Part shown: positions 18,935 through 26,217 of the stretch, in pieces
Layout of the letters: every line of letters starts with the position of its first letter
Numbering within the stretch: the stretch's first letter is position 1
Assembly (NCBI GenBank): GCA_003507395.1
Contig: DNVW01000015.1
Coordinates: 1 to 58,099 of the forward strand
Reading direction: 5' to 3'
DNA: 58,099 bases
Origin: Clostridiales bacterium
GTDB taxonomy: Bacteria > Bacillota > Clostridia > TANB77 > CAG-508
Position numbers and translations under genes: made by a program
Notes under the pieces: model-generated
What the model saw: only the letters and a program-made list of their open reading frames with translations
What the model was told of the DNA's origin: nothing
Databases searched by the model: none

Positions 18935-19023
18935 ATAGCTATTAAAAAATAGCACTTTTATAAAATTAAAAGAAAACATGAGAAGTAAAAAATTCTCTGA
19001 ATTTTAAAGGAGGACAAAGAAGA

Positions 19024-19818
19024 ATGGGAGAAGTTATAGTTGTAACATCTGGAAAAGGTGGGGTTGGAAAAACAACAACAACAGCAAATCTCGGGTCTGC
19101 TTTAGCATTAAGAGGAAAAAAGGTAGTTCTAATAGATACAGATATAGGACTAAGAAATCTTGATGTAGTAATGGGATTAGAAAATAGAATAGTATATGAC
19201 ATAGTAGATGTTGTTGAAGAAAAATGCAAATTAAAACAAGCATTAATTAAGGACAAGCGCTTTAAAGAGTTGTTTTTACTTCCAGCAGCTCAAACAAGAG
19301 ATAAAAGTGCAGTAAATGAAGAACAAATGAAAGAATTAACAGGAAAACTAAAAGAAGAGTTTGATTATATAATTATAGACTGTCCTGCAGGTATAGAACA
19401 AGGATTCAAAAATGCAATTGCAGGAGCAGATAGAGCAATAGTAGTAACTACAGCAGAAATTTCTGCAATAAGAGATGCTGACAGGATTGTTGGACTACTA
19501 GAGGCATCTGAAATTAAGAATCCAGAATTAGTAATAAATAGATTAAGACCATCTATGGTAAGAAAAGGCGAAATGATGGATGTAGAAGATATTGTTGATT
19601 TATTATCAATAGATTTAATTGGAGTAGTGCCAGATGATGAATATATAATTACACAAACTAATAAAGGTGAACCAGTAGTATCAAACCATAAAGCTCCGTC
19701 AGGAAAAGCATACATAGAAATAGCTAGAAGAATATTAGGAGAAAATATAGAGGTAACAATACCTGGAAGAAAGGAAAGTTTTCTTGCTAAGTTAAAGCAT
19801 CGTTTTTCTAAAAAATAA
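19024..19818 (+). CDS. minD: Septum-site-determining ATPase MinD
   Basis: This ParA/MinD-family ATPase binds the membrane and, with MinC, blocks division away from midcell. The deviant Walker A is SGKGGVGKTTTTANLG, with DTDIGLRNLDVVMGLENR following. The C-terminus ends FLAKLKHRFSKK, an amphipathic membrane-targeting helix. It starts after AAAGGAGG. MinE follows by 19 bp; no minC is adjacent. Confidence 0.95.
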   Translation: MGEVIVVTSGKGGVGKTTTTANLGSALALRGKKVVLIDTDIGLRNLDVVMGLENRIVYDIVDVVEEKCKLKQALIKDKRFKELFLLPAAQTRDKSAVNEEQMKELTGKLKEEFDYIIIDCPAGIEQGFKNAIAGADRAIVVTTAEISAIRDADRIVGLLEASEIKNPELVINRLRPSMVRKGEMMDVEDIVDLLSIDLIGVVPDDEYIITQTNKGEPVVSNHKAPSGKAYIEIARRILGENIEVTIPGRKESFLAKLKHRFSKK

Positions 19819-19837
19819 TTACTGATGGGGGTATAAG

Positions 19838-20413
19838 ATGTTTGAAAATATAATAAATTTCTTTAAAAATATAGGGAAAAATGGAAAAGAAAATTCAAAA
19901 GAAACCGCAAAAGAAAGATTACACCTTGTATTAGCACAAGATAGAGCAAACATTTCTGCAGATTTTCTAGAGATGATGAAACAAGAAATAATAGAGGTTA
20001 TAAAGAAATACATAGAAGTAGATGAGGCAGCAATAGATGTTAGATTAACTAATAAATCAGGAGACGATGGAACTGTCGGTGCACCATCTTTATATGCTAA
20101 TATTCCTATTGTTACAATAAAGAATGATGCAAGAAAATTGCAAGGAAAAAAAGAAGAAAAAAATGAAGATAAAGACTTAAAGGAACATGAACAGGATAAA
20201 AGCGAAGAAAAGCAGGAACAAAAGGACACAGTGGAAGAACAACCAAGTGAAACAGTAGAAAATGTAAATGCAGATGTAAATGAGGATAAAGATGATATAG
20301 CAAAAGAAGAACAAATCAAAGAAGAGGTTGATGAAAAGGAAAATAAAGAAGATGCAGTTTCGGACGGAAACGAAAATAATAATGAGGTAAATAATGAGAA
20401 AACGAATTCTTAA
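19838..20413 (+). CDS. minE: MinE with long acidic C-terminal extension
   Basis: It stimulates the MinD ATPase and sets MinD position. Residues 1-97 match MinE: an N-terminal membrane helix (MFENIINFFKNIG), the MinD-binding KERLHLVLAQDRAN, and the topological domain ending in ANIPIVTIK. Residues 98-191 are a Glu/Lys/Asp-rich, probably disordered tail that ordinary MinE (about 90 residues) lacks. It starts after TGGGGG. The last 20 bp overlap rodA. Confidence 0.88.
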   Translation: MFENIINFFKNIGKNGKENSKETAKERLHLVLAQDRANISADFLEMMKQEIIEVIKKYIEVDEAAIDVRLTNKSGDDGTVGAPSLYANIPIVTIKNDARKLQGKKEEKNEDKDLKEHEQDKSEEKQEQKDTVEEQPSETVENVNADVNEDKDDIAKEEQIKEEVDEKENKEDAVSDGNENNNEVNNEKTNS

Positions 20414-21500
20414 AAACATGGAATGGGGAATACTAATATGTACTGTTATATTAATGATAATAGGTTTAGTAGCCCTATTTTCAGCTACTCAGAATTCAAA
20501 TTTTGATGAGTTTAAAAAACAAATAATTTGGATATTGGTAAGTATACCAGTATTAATAGCAATATTAATAGTAGATTATGAACTATTATTAAAAATAACA
20601 CCAGCACTTTATGGAATTATTATATTATTACTTTTAGGGGTTTTATTTACAACGCCTGTAAATGGAGCTACAAGTTGGTATAATATAGGTCCAGTTTCTT
20701 TTCAACCAGCAGAGTTTGCTAAAATTGTTATAGTATTAGCTTTATCATATACTATTGTAAAAATACAAAGTAAAGGAAAAAATGAAATAAATGTATTTTA
20801 TAAACTAGGAATAATACTGCTAGTAGCAATGATACCTGTAATGTTAATAGTAAAGCAACCAGATTATGGAACAGCAATGGCTTTTATTATGGCATTGATA
20901 TTTATGTTATTTGTTGCCGGAATAGATAAAAAATATATTATTATAGCATTTGCAGTGGTTATAGTTGCAGTGCCATTATTATATTTATTTGTATTGCCAG
21001 AGCACGCAAAAACAAGAATAGATGTATATTTAAATCCAGAATTAGATCCAAGAGGGGCTGGATATAACATAATACAATCTAAATTAGCAATAGGAGCAGG
21101 ACAACTATTTGGAATGGGATTACTTAAAGGAAATCAAACACAATTGGGATTCTTATATCCTAAAACTACAGACTTTATATTTTCTGTAATAGGAGAGGAA
21201 TTAGGATTTGTAGTTGGCGCTGGAATAATTGTATTGTATGTTATTTTAATTACAAAAGCCATATATGTTGCCAAGACGGCTAAAGACATAGAAGGTTCAT
21301 ATATAGCAGCTGGAATAGCAGGAATATTTTTCTTTCATATGCTGGAAAACATAGGAATGACAATGGGACTATTACCTATAACAGGTATTCCTCTTCCATT
21401 TGTAAGCTATGGTGGAAGTTCTCTTTTGAGTAATATAATAATGATAGGTATATTATTAAATATTAGTAGTAGAAGACAAAAAACATTATTTATAGGATAA
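20394..21500 (+). CDS. rodA: RodA/FtsW-family peptidoglycan glycosyltransferase
   Basis: This is a multi-spanning SEDS protein that polymerises glycan strands during elongation. There are about ten hydrophobic helices. Signatures are NGATSWYNIGPVSFQPAEFAK near residue 85 (WYxxG…QPxEfxK), KQPDYGTAM, DFIFSVIGEELGF and the C-terminal GIPLPFVSYGGSSL. At 368 residues it is RodA size, and its place after minDE supports RodA rather than FtsW. The start lies inside the end of minE, so translation is coupled. Confidence 0.9.
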   Translation: MRKRILKNMEWGILICTVILMIIGLVALFSATQNSNFDEFKKQIIWILVSIPVLIAILIVDYELLLKITPALYGIIILLLLGVLFTTPVNGATSWYNIGPVSFQPAEFAKIVIVLALSYTIVKIQSKGKNEINVFYKLGIILLVAMIPVMLIVKQPDYGTAMAFIMALIFMLFVAGIDKKYIIIAFAVVIVAVPLLYLFVLPEHAKTRIDVYLNPELDPRGAGYNIIQSKLAIGAGQLFGMGLLKGNQTQLGFLYPKTTDFIFSVIGEELGFVVGAGIIVLYVILITKAIYVAKTAKDIEGSYIAAGIAGIFFFHMLENIGMTMGLLPITGIPLPFVSYGGSSLLSNIIMIGILLNISSRRQKTLFIG

Positions 21501-21515
21501 ATAGTAGAGGTAAAA

Positions 21516-22487
21516 ATGTATTTAAAAAAATTAAAAATAGGAAATGTGGAATTAAAAAATAATATATTTTTAGCACCAATGGCAGGGATAACAGACCTGC
21601 CATTTAGAAGTATTTGTAAAAAATTTGGTACAGGCTTAACATATACAGAAATGGTTAGTAGTAAAGCTTTATATTATAATGATGAAAAAACTAAAAAATT
21701 ATTAAAAGTGTGTAAACAAGATGGTCCAAATGCTATACAAATATTTGGAAGCGACATACAGGCAATGGAATATGCAGCAGGGTATGTAAGTAACATGGCT
21801 GATATAATAGATATAAATATGGGATGTCCAGCACCAAAAGTAGTAAAAAATGGAGATGGAAGTAAGTTATTATTAAATTTGGAACTGGTAAAAGAAATTG
21901 TAAATGCAGTTGTTAAAAACTCAAAAGTACCAGTAACTGTAAAAATACGAAAAGGTTGGGACTTGGAAAATGTTGTTGCAGTAGAAGCAGCAAAAATTAT
22001 AGAGGAGGCAGGAGCTTCTGCCATAACAATACATGGTAGAACAAGAGAAGAATTTTATACAGGAATTGCAGATTGGGAGATAATAAAAAAGGTAAAAGAA
22101 TCAGTTAAAATACCGGTTATAGGGAATGGAGATATAAAAACAAAAGAAGATGCATTAAAAATGTTTGAACAAACAGGAGTAGATGGAATTATGATAGGAA
22201 GAGCAGCTTTAGGCAAACCATGGATTTTTAGTGAAATAATAGAATATTTACAAAATAAAGAGATTACACATATTGAAAAAAATGAACAGTTAAATGTAAT
22301 GTTAGAGCATATAAACCTAGAAGTTAGTGAAAAAGGAGAAAAAACAGCCATAAAAGAAATGAGAAAACATATAAGCTGGTATATAAAAAATATGAAAAAT
22401 GCTACAGAAGTTAGAGAAAAAATAAATAAAATAGAAACGCAAAAAGAAATGGAAAAATGTCTGATAGAATATTTTAAAAATAATTGA
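21516..22487 (+). CDS. dus: tRNA-dihydrouridine synthase (DusB type)
   Basis: It reduces uridines in tRNA with FMN and NADPH. The TIM-barrel start LAPMAGITDLPFR, the catalytic cysteine in NMGCPAPKVVKNGDGS, the ITIHGRTREEFYTG stretch and GNGDIKTKEDA with GIMIGRAALGKPW are all present. At 323 residues it is complete. It starts 16 bp after rodA. Confidence 0.93.
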   Translation: MYLKKLKIGNVELKNNIFLAPMAGITDLPFRSICKKFGTGLTYTEMVSSKALYYNDEKTKKLLKVCKQDGPNAIQIFGSDIQAMEYAAGYVSNMADIIDINMGCPAPKVVKNGDGSKLLLNLELVKEIVNAVVKNSKVPVTVKIRKGWDLENVVAVEAAKIIEEAGASAITIHGRTREEFYTGIADWEIIKKVKESVKIPVIGNGDIKTKEDALKMFEQTGVDGIMIGRAALGKPWIFSEIIEYLQNKEITHIEKNEQLNVMLEHINLEVSEKGEKTAIKEMRKHISWYIKNMKNATEVREKINKIETQKEMEKCLIEYFKNN

Positions 22488-22496
22488 ATAAATATA

Positions 22497-22527
22497 TAAA
22501 AAGAATAGAAGTTATCTATTCTTTTTC
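22497..22527 (+). terminator. Terminator after dus
   Basis: GAATAG (22503-22508) with flanking A's pairs with CTATTC (22516-22521), followed by TTTTTC. Confidence 0.65.
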
Positions 22528-22595
22528 TTATGGTATAGGAAAAAATCGACTATTATCTTGCCCCTATATAAGATTTTTTCGTATACAACAAGGTT
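22525..22595. repeat. Dispersed hairpin repeat, copy 2
   Basis: It matches 10331-10403 over about 70 bp and abuts a terminator T-tract in the same way. The hairpin arms are GTATAGGAAAAAAT and ATTTTTTCGTATAC. Here the A/T runs are six long on both sides; in copy 1 they are five long on both sides, so pairing is preserved. Confidence 0.6.
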
Positions 22596-22635
22596 AGGCA
22601 TACCTTATGCATTGATGGTCTGAGAGGAGAAAGTC

Positions 22636-23313
22636 ATGAATAAAAAAAGAATTATAATTTTTTCTATTGTTATTATTTTAGTAGTTTCAACAATTACATA
22701 TTTTTTCATAAAAAATAATTATAAAAATTTAAAATTTGGCAATAATATGAGTAATAAAAATATAAAGGAAATTGAAGAATATATTTTAAATATTAGTTCA
22801 TATAATGCAACAATCGAGGTCGAAGTACAAAGCAATAAAAATACTAATAAATATGTTTTACAACAAAAATGCGCAGAACAGAATATAAAAAAACAAATAG
22901 TAAAAGAGCCAAGTAATATAGCAGGACTAGAAACAATATATGATGGAAATAACTTAAAAATAAATAATACAAAATTAAATTTAAGTACTATATATGAGAA
23001 TTATCCATATGTAGCAGATAATTTTTTATGGATTGATTCATTTATAGAAGATTATAAAAATGCAATAGAAAAAGGAAAACAAAAAATAAGAGAAGAAGAT
23101 GAAATTATTATAATGGAAGTAAATAATACAGAAAAAAGTAATAAAAAACTATATATAGATAAGAAAAGCTGCAAACCTATTAAAATGTTAATTCAAGACA
23201 TTAACCAAAATATAATTGCCTACATATTATATAATGAGATAGAAATAAATAGTTTAAAAAGGGATGATGTCTTGGCATTTAAAATACAAAAAATATATAT
23301 AGAACAATATTAA
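22636..23313 (+). CDS. Membrane-anchored GerS/LolA-like protein
   Basis: One N-terminal membrane anchor (RIIIFSIVIILVVSTITYFF) is followed by about 195 extracytoplasmic residues. The SYNATIEVEVQSNKNTNKY and VLQQKCAEQN pattern and the later LYIDKKSCKPIKMLIQD fit the LolA-like fold of clostridial germination-protein GerS relatives. It starts after GAGAGGAGA. There is no lipobox, so the anchor is a helix rather than lipid. The family assignment is by eye. Confidence 0.55.
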   Translation: MNKKRIIIFSIVIILVVSTITYFFIKNNYKNLKFGNNMSNKNIKEIEEYILNISSYNATIEVEVQSNKNTNKYVLQQKCAEQNIKKQIVKEPSNIAGLETIYDGNNLKINNTKLNLSTIYENYPYVADNFLWIDSFIEDYKNAIEKGKQKIREEDEIIIMEVNNTEKSNKKLYIDKKSCKPIKMLIQDINQNIIAYILYNEIEINSLKRDDVLAFKIQKIYIEQY

Positions 23314-23400
23314 GAAAAAATACTATTATTTTTATCTCAGCTAATATTAAAATATATCAAGAAATCAACTTTAAATATGCAAATACTGGGAGTGAAGATA

Positions 23401-23751
23401 ATGGTAATAAAAAGAGGAGATATGTTTTATGCAGATTTAAGTCCTGTCGTTGGTTCAGAGCAAGGAGGAATAAGACCTGTTTTAATAATACAAAATGATG
23501 TAGGAAATAAGCACAGCCCGACAGTAATTGCTGCTGCAATTACTTCTCAGACTACAAAAAATAAATTACCAACACATATAGAAATAAAACCACAAGAGAG
23601 CGGACTAAAATCTGATTCAATAGTTTTAACAGAACAGATAAGAACAATAGACAAAAGTAGGTTAAAAGAAAAAATAGGTCATATAAATGATGAAAGAATA
23701 ATCAATGAATTAAACAATGCACTTGGTGTAAGTTTTGGATTAGAATTTTAA
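23401..23751 (+). CDS. mazF: MazF/PemK-type mRNA interferase
   Basis: This is an endoribonuclease toxin that cuts mRNA at short sites. It has the CcdB/MazF fold: IKRGDMFYADLSPVVGSEQGGIRPVLIIQND, then TVIAAAITSQ and SIVLTEQIRTIDKSRL. At 116 residues it is the normal size for NdoA-type proteins. ATG 23401 follows GGGAGTGA; the frame extends 8 codons further up without a better site. No MazE-like antitoxin gene is adjacent. Confidence 0.9.
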   Translation: MVIKRGDMFYADLSPVVGSEQGGIRPVLIIQNDVGNKHSPTVIAAAITSQTTKNKLPTHIEIKPQESGLKSDSIVLTEQIRTIDKSRLKEKIGHINDERIINELNNALGVSFGLEF

Positions 23752-23766
23752 TTTTGTTAATAGGGA

Positions 23767-23802
23767 CGGAGATTTTGTTGCCAAAATCTCCGTCCCCATT
23801 GA
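23767..23802. repeat. REP-like perfect palindrome after mazF
   Basis: GGGACGGAGATTTTG, a 4-base loop, then CAAAATCTCCGTCCC. The 15-bp perfect stem is much more GC-rich than its surroundings, and no T-run follows on the + strand. GGGACGG/CCGTCCC ends are frequent in clostridial REP-type palindromes. Confidence 0.6.
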
Positions 23803-23855
23803 CACTGCAAGATAATTGTAATAAAATATAGATTACATAAAAAGGAAGTGTTGAG

Positions 23856-24893
23856 ATGGAATCAATATATTATAATGAAAGCGAAACAATAAATATAGAT
23901 GAAATAAAACAAGTAGCACAAGGAATAAGAGAAGGAAAATTAGCATTATTTCCAACTGAAACAGTTTATGGCATAGGAGCAAATGCTTTAGATGAAAATG
24001 CAGTGAAAAAAATATTTATAGCAAAAGGAAGGCAAAGTGATAATCCACTTATTGTACATATTTCAAATATAAACATGTTAGAACAAATTGTGGAAGACAT
24101 AGGCGAAATTGAACGAAAATTAATAAATAAATTTTGGCCAGGACCTCTTACTATAATATTTAACAGGAAAAGTGAAAATATTATACCCAATAACGTAACC
24201 GCAGGTCTTAATACTGTTGGAGTCAGAATGCCAAGTAATAAAATAGCAAGAACACTTATAGAGTTGTCCGAAGTTCCTATTGCAGCACCAAGTGCAAATG
24301 TATCTGGAAGACCAAGTGGTACGAATGTACAAGATATAATAGAAGAGTTAGATGGAAAAGTAGATTATATAATAGATGGAGGTAGCACTGCAATAGGGTT
24401 AGAGTCAACAGTAATAAGAGTAGTAAATCAAAAAATAGAAATACTAAGACCAGGCAAAATAACTTTAGATGAATTAGAAAGTGTTGCAAATGAGGTAGAA
24501 GTTAATAAAAATGTTTTTGAAAGGGTCATAGATAAGCCGGTAGCATCTCCTGGAATGAAATACAGACACTATGCTCCTAATACAAAATGCATTTTAGTAT
24601 ATAGCAAAGACAAGGAAAAAATGATAAATAAAATAAATGAAATAGCAAATAGCTACAAAAATGTAATTGTTTTAGGAACGGAACAAAATTTAAAAAATTA
24701 CATAGCAAAAAATAAATTAAATATGGGTACAACATTAGAAGATGTAGGAAAAAATATATTCACACTATTAAGAAAAGCAGACAAATATAAAGCAGATTTG
24801 GTAATAATAGAAGGAGTAGGAAAAAAAGGATTAGGGTTAGCTATAACAAACAGGTTAATTAGAGCCTGTGAGTATAATTACATAGAAATTTAG
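23856..24893 (+). CDS. L-threonylcarbamoyladenylate synthase (Sua5/YwlC)
   Basis: It makes threonylcarbamoyl-AMP for the t6A37 modification of ANN-decoding tRNAs. The N-terminal YrdC domain (about 1-210) shows PTETVYGIGANA, KGRQSDNPLIVHI, FWPGPLTII and APSANVSGRPSGT. The C-terminal Sua5 domain (about 235-345) makes it the long form; total length 345. ATG 23856 follows AAAAGGAAG. Confidence 0.94.
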   Translation: MESIYYNESETINIDEIKQVAQGIREGKLALFPTETVYGIGANALDENAVKKIFIAKGRQSDNPLIVHISNINMLEQIVEDIGEIERKLINKFWPGPLTIIFNRKSENIIPNNVTAGLNTVGVRMPSNKIARTLIELSEVPIAAPSANVSGRPSGTNVQDIIEELDGKVDYIIDGGSTAIGLESTVIRVVNQKIEILRPGKITLDELESVANEVEVNKNVFERVIDKPVASPGMKYRHYAPNTKCILVYSKDKEKMINKINEIANSYKNVIVLGTEQNLKNYIAKNKLNMGTTLEDVGKNIFTLLRKADKYKADLVIIEGVGKKGLGLAITNRLIRACEYNYIEI

Positions 24894-24907
24894 TGTATAA
24901 ATTTAAC

Positions 24908-24961
24908 AAAATTTTCTCATACTATTAAAAAAGATAAAAGGTGATAGTATGAGAAAATTTT
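24908..24961 (+). promoter_or_regulatory. Perfect 18-bp inverted repeat burying the start codon of the BofC-like gene
   Basis: The arm at 24908-24925 and the arm at 24944-24961 (ATAGTATGAGAAAATTTT) are exact reverse complements separated by 18 bp. The ATG (24949-24951) is in the second arm, while the AAAGGTG ribosome site lies in the loop. In RNA this would hide the start codon. Confidence 0.7.
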
Positions 24962-25539
24962 GGATTATAATGATAATCATTGTTGTGTTATTAGCATTGG
25001 GTGGAAGCATTGGCATATATATATATAATTTAAAAAACACTTCAAATAAAAATTCTGTAAAAGCAAAAGAACTAGCAGATGAGTTAAAAAAAACATTAGT
25101 AGAAGAAGAGCAAAATACTGTAAGTACTTCTTCTAAAAATATAAAAATATCTCACAACTCAATTGTAGTAAAGAATACATTATATAAAATTTGTAATCAT
25201 GAAATAAGGCAGACAGAAGCTATACCAGTAGAATTAGTAAATAAAGAAGAAAAAGACATACAGCAATATTATAAAGACTGGGAGATAAAGAAATACTCTC
25301 CAACAGAGGTAGTATTATACAGAGAAAAAGATGAATATTGCGATAAACATTATGTTTTAAGGGAAAATAACGGAGTTATAGCAATATATAAAATAGATGA
25401 TAATAATAAAGAAACATTAAGAGAAAATACTCAAATACAAACAAAATACTTACCAGAGATAGATTTAATAAAATTAAAAAGCGGAATATATGCAATAGGC
25501 GAAGAAGAGCTAAACTCAATATTAGAAGATTTTGAATAA
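24949..25539 (+). CDS. BofC-like membrane-anchored protein
   Basis: In Bacillus, BofC is an intermembrane-space protein that delays pro-sigma-K activation. An N-terminal membrane helix (FWIIMIIIVVLLALGGSIGIYIY) precedes an extracytoplasmic part. The C-terminal portion (YREKDEYCDKHYVLRENNGV, IAIYK…LPEIDLIKLKSGIYAI, EEELNSILEDFE) matches the BofC C-terminal domain pattern. Two cysteines (CNHEI and YCDKH) may form a disulfide. The start is inside the 18-bp inverted repeat described above. Confidence 0.65.
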   Translation: MRKFWIIMIIIVVLLALGGSIGIYIYNLKNTSNKNSVKAKELADELKKTLVEEEQNTVSTSSKNIKISHNSIVVKNTLYKICNHEIRQTEAIPVELVNKEEKDIQQYYKDWEIKKYSPTEVVLYREKDEYCDKHYVLRENNGVIAIYKIDDNNKETLRENTQIQTKYLPEIDLIKLKSGIYAIGEEELNSILEDFE

Positions 25540-25568
25540 TCTATATTTCATTTGGCTAATTATTAAAA

Positions 25569-25615
25569 AATATACCAACTGATAAATGAAATCAGCTGGT
25601 ATATTAATATTTTTA
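25569..25615. terminator. Bidirectional terminator between the BofC-like gene and pgsA
   Basis: An AATATACCA…TGAT arm pairs with ATCAG…TGGTATATT around a short loop between convergent genes, followed by an AT-rich tail. Confidence 0.65.
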
Positions 25616-26203
25616 CTTCTCTATTTTTAAGTTTTCTTTTTTTAAATAACCTTGTTGGTAAAATGCTCTAAAATACATTACTAAAGAAAATATTGTAGCA
25701 GCTAGAGCTAAATAATATATATATTGGTCAAAGTCTGGTAAAAGTGGTAAGCTATATTCAGGATGTCCAAACAAAGAGCCATTCCAAACACGAACTATAA
25801 ATGAACAAACGATTGCAATATAAAATAATACAGTAGTAAGTTTTCCATACCACTTACTAGAAACTACTAATTTTTTACCATACAAAAATGATGCTCCAGA
25901 AACCATAAGTAGTTCTTTTACAAAAACAACTACTAAAATCCACAAAGGTATAACATTTTTTAATGTAAGTATTATTAAAATGGAAACTTGTGTTGCCTTA
26001 TCTGCTAGAGGATCTATTAGTTTGCCAAAATTTGTTATTAAATTAAATTTTCTTGCTATAAATCCATCCAATATATCTGTTAAAGCAGAAATAGTAAGAA
26101 ATATAAATGCTAAAAGGTAATTTTCTACATTTATAAAATATACAATAAATGGAATTAGTATAAATCTAGACATTGTTAAAATATTTGGTATATGTTTAAA
26201 CAT
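25613..26203 (-). CDS. pgsA: CDP-diacylglycerol-glycerol-3-phosphate 3-phosphatidyltransferase
   Basis: It makes phosphatidylglycerol phosphate in the membrane. The CDP-alcohol phosphotransferase motif is complete: DGFIARKF…GKLIDPLADK, with two Asp pairs. There are several membrane helices. The length of 196 residues is typical. It starts after GGAGGAT, 15 bp downstream of the Clp gene, so the two are probably cotranscribed. Confidence 0.93.
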   Translation of the reverse strand: MFKHIPNILTMSRFILIPFIVYFINVENYLLAFIFLTISALTDILDGFIARKFNLITNFGKLIDPLADKATQVSILIILTLKNVIPLWILVVVFVKELLMVSGASFLYGKKLVVSSKWYGKLTTVLFYIAIVCSFIVRVWNGSLFGHPEYSLPLLPDFDQYIYYLALAATIFSLVMYFRAFYQQGYLKKENLKIEK

Positions 26204-26217
26204 ATTTTATCCTCCGT

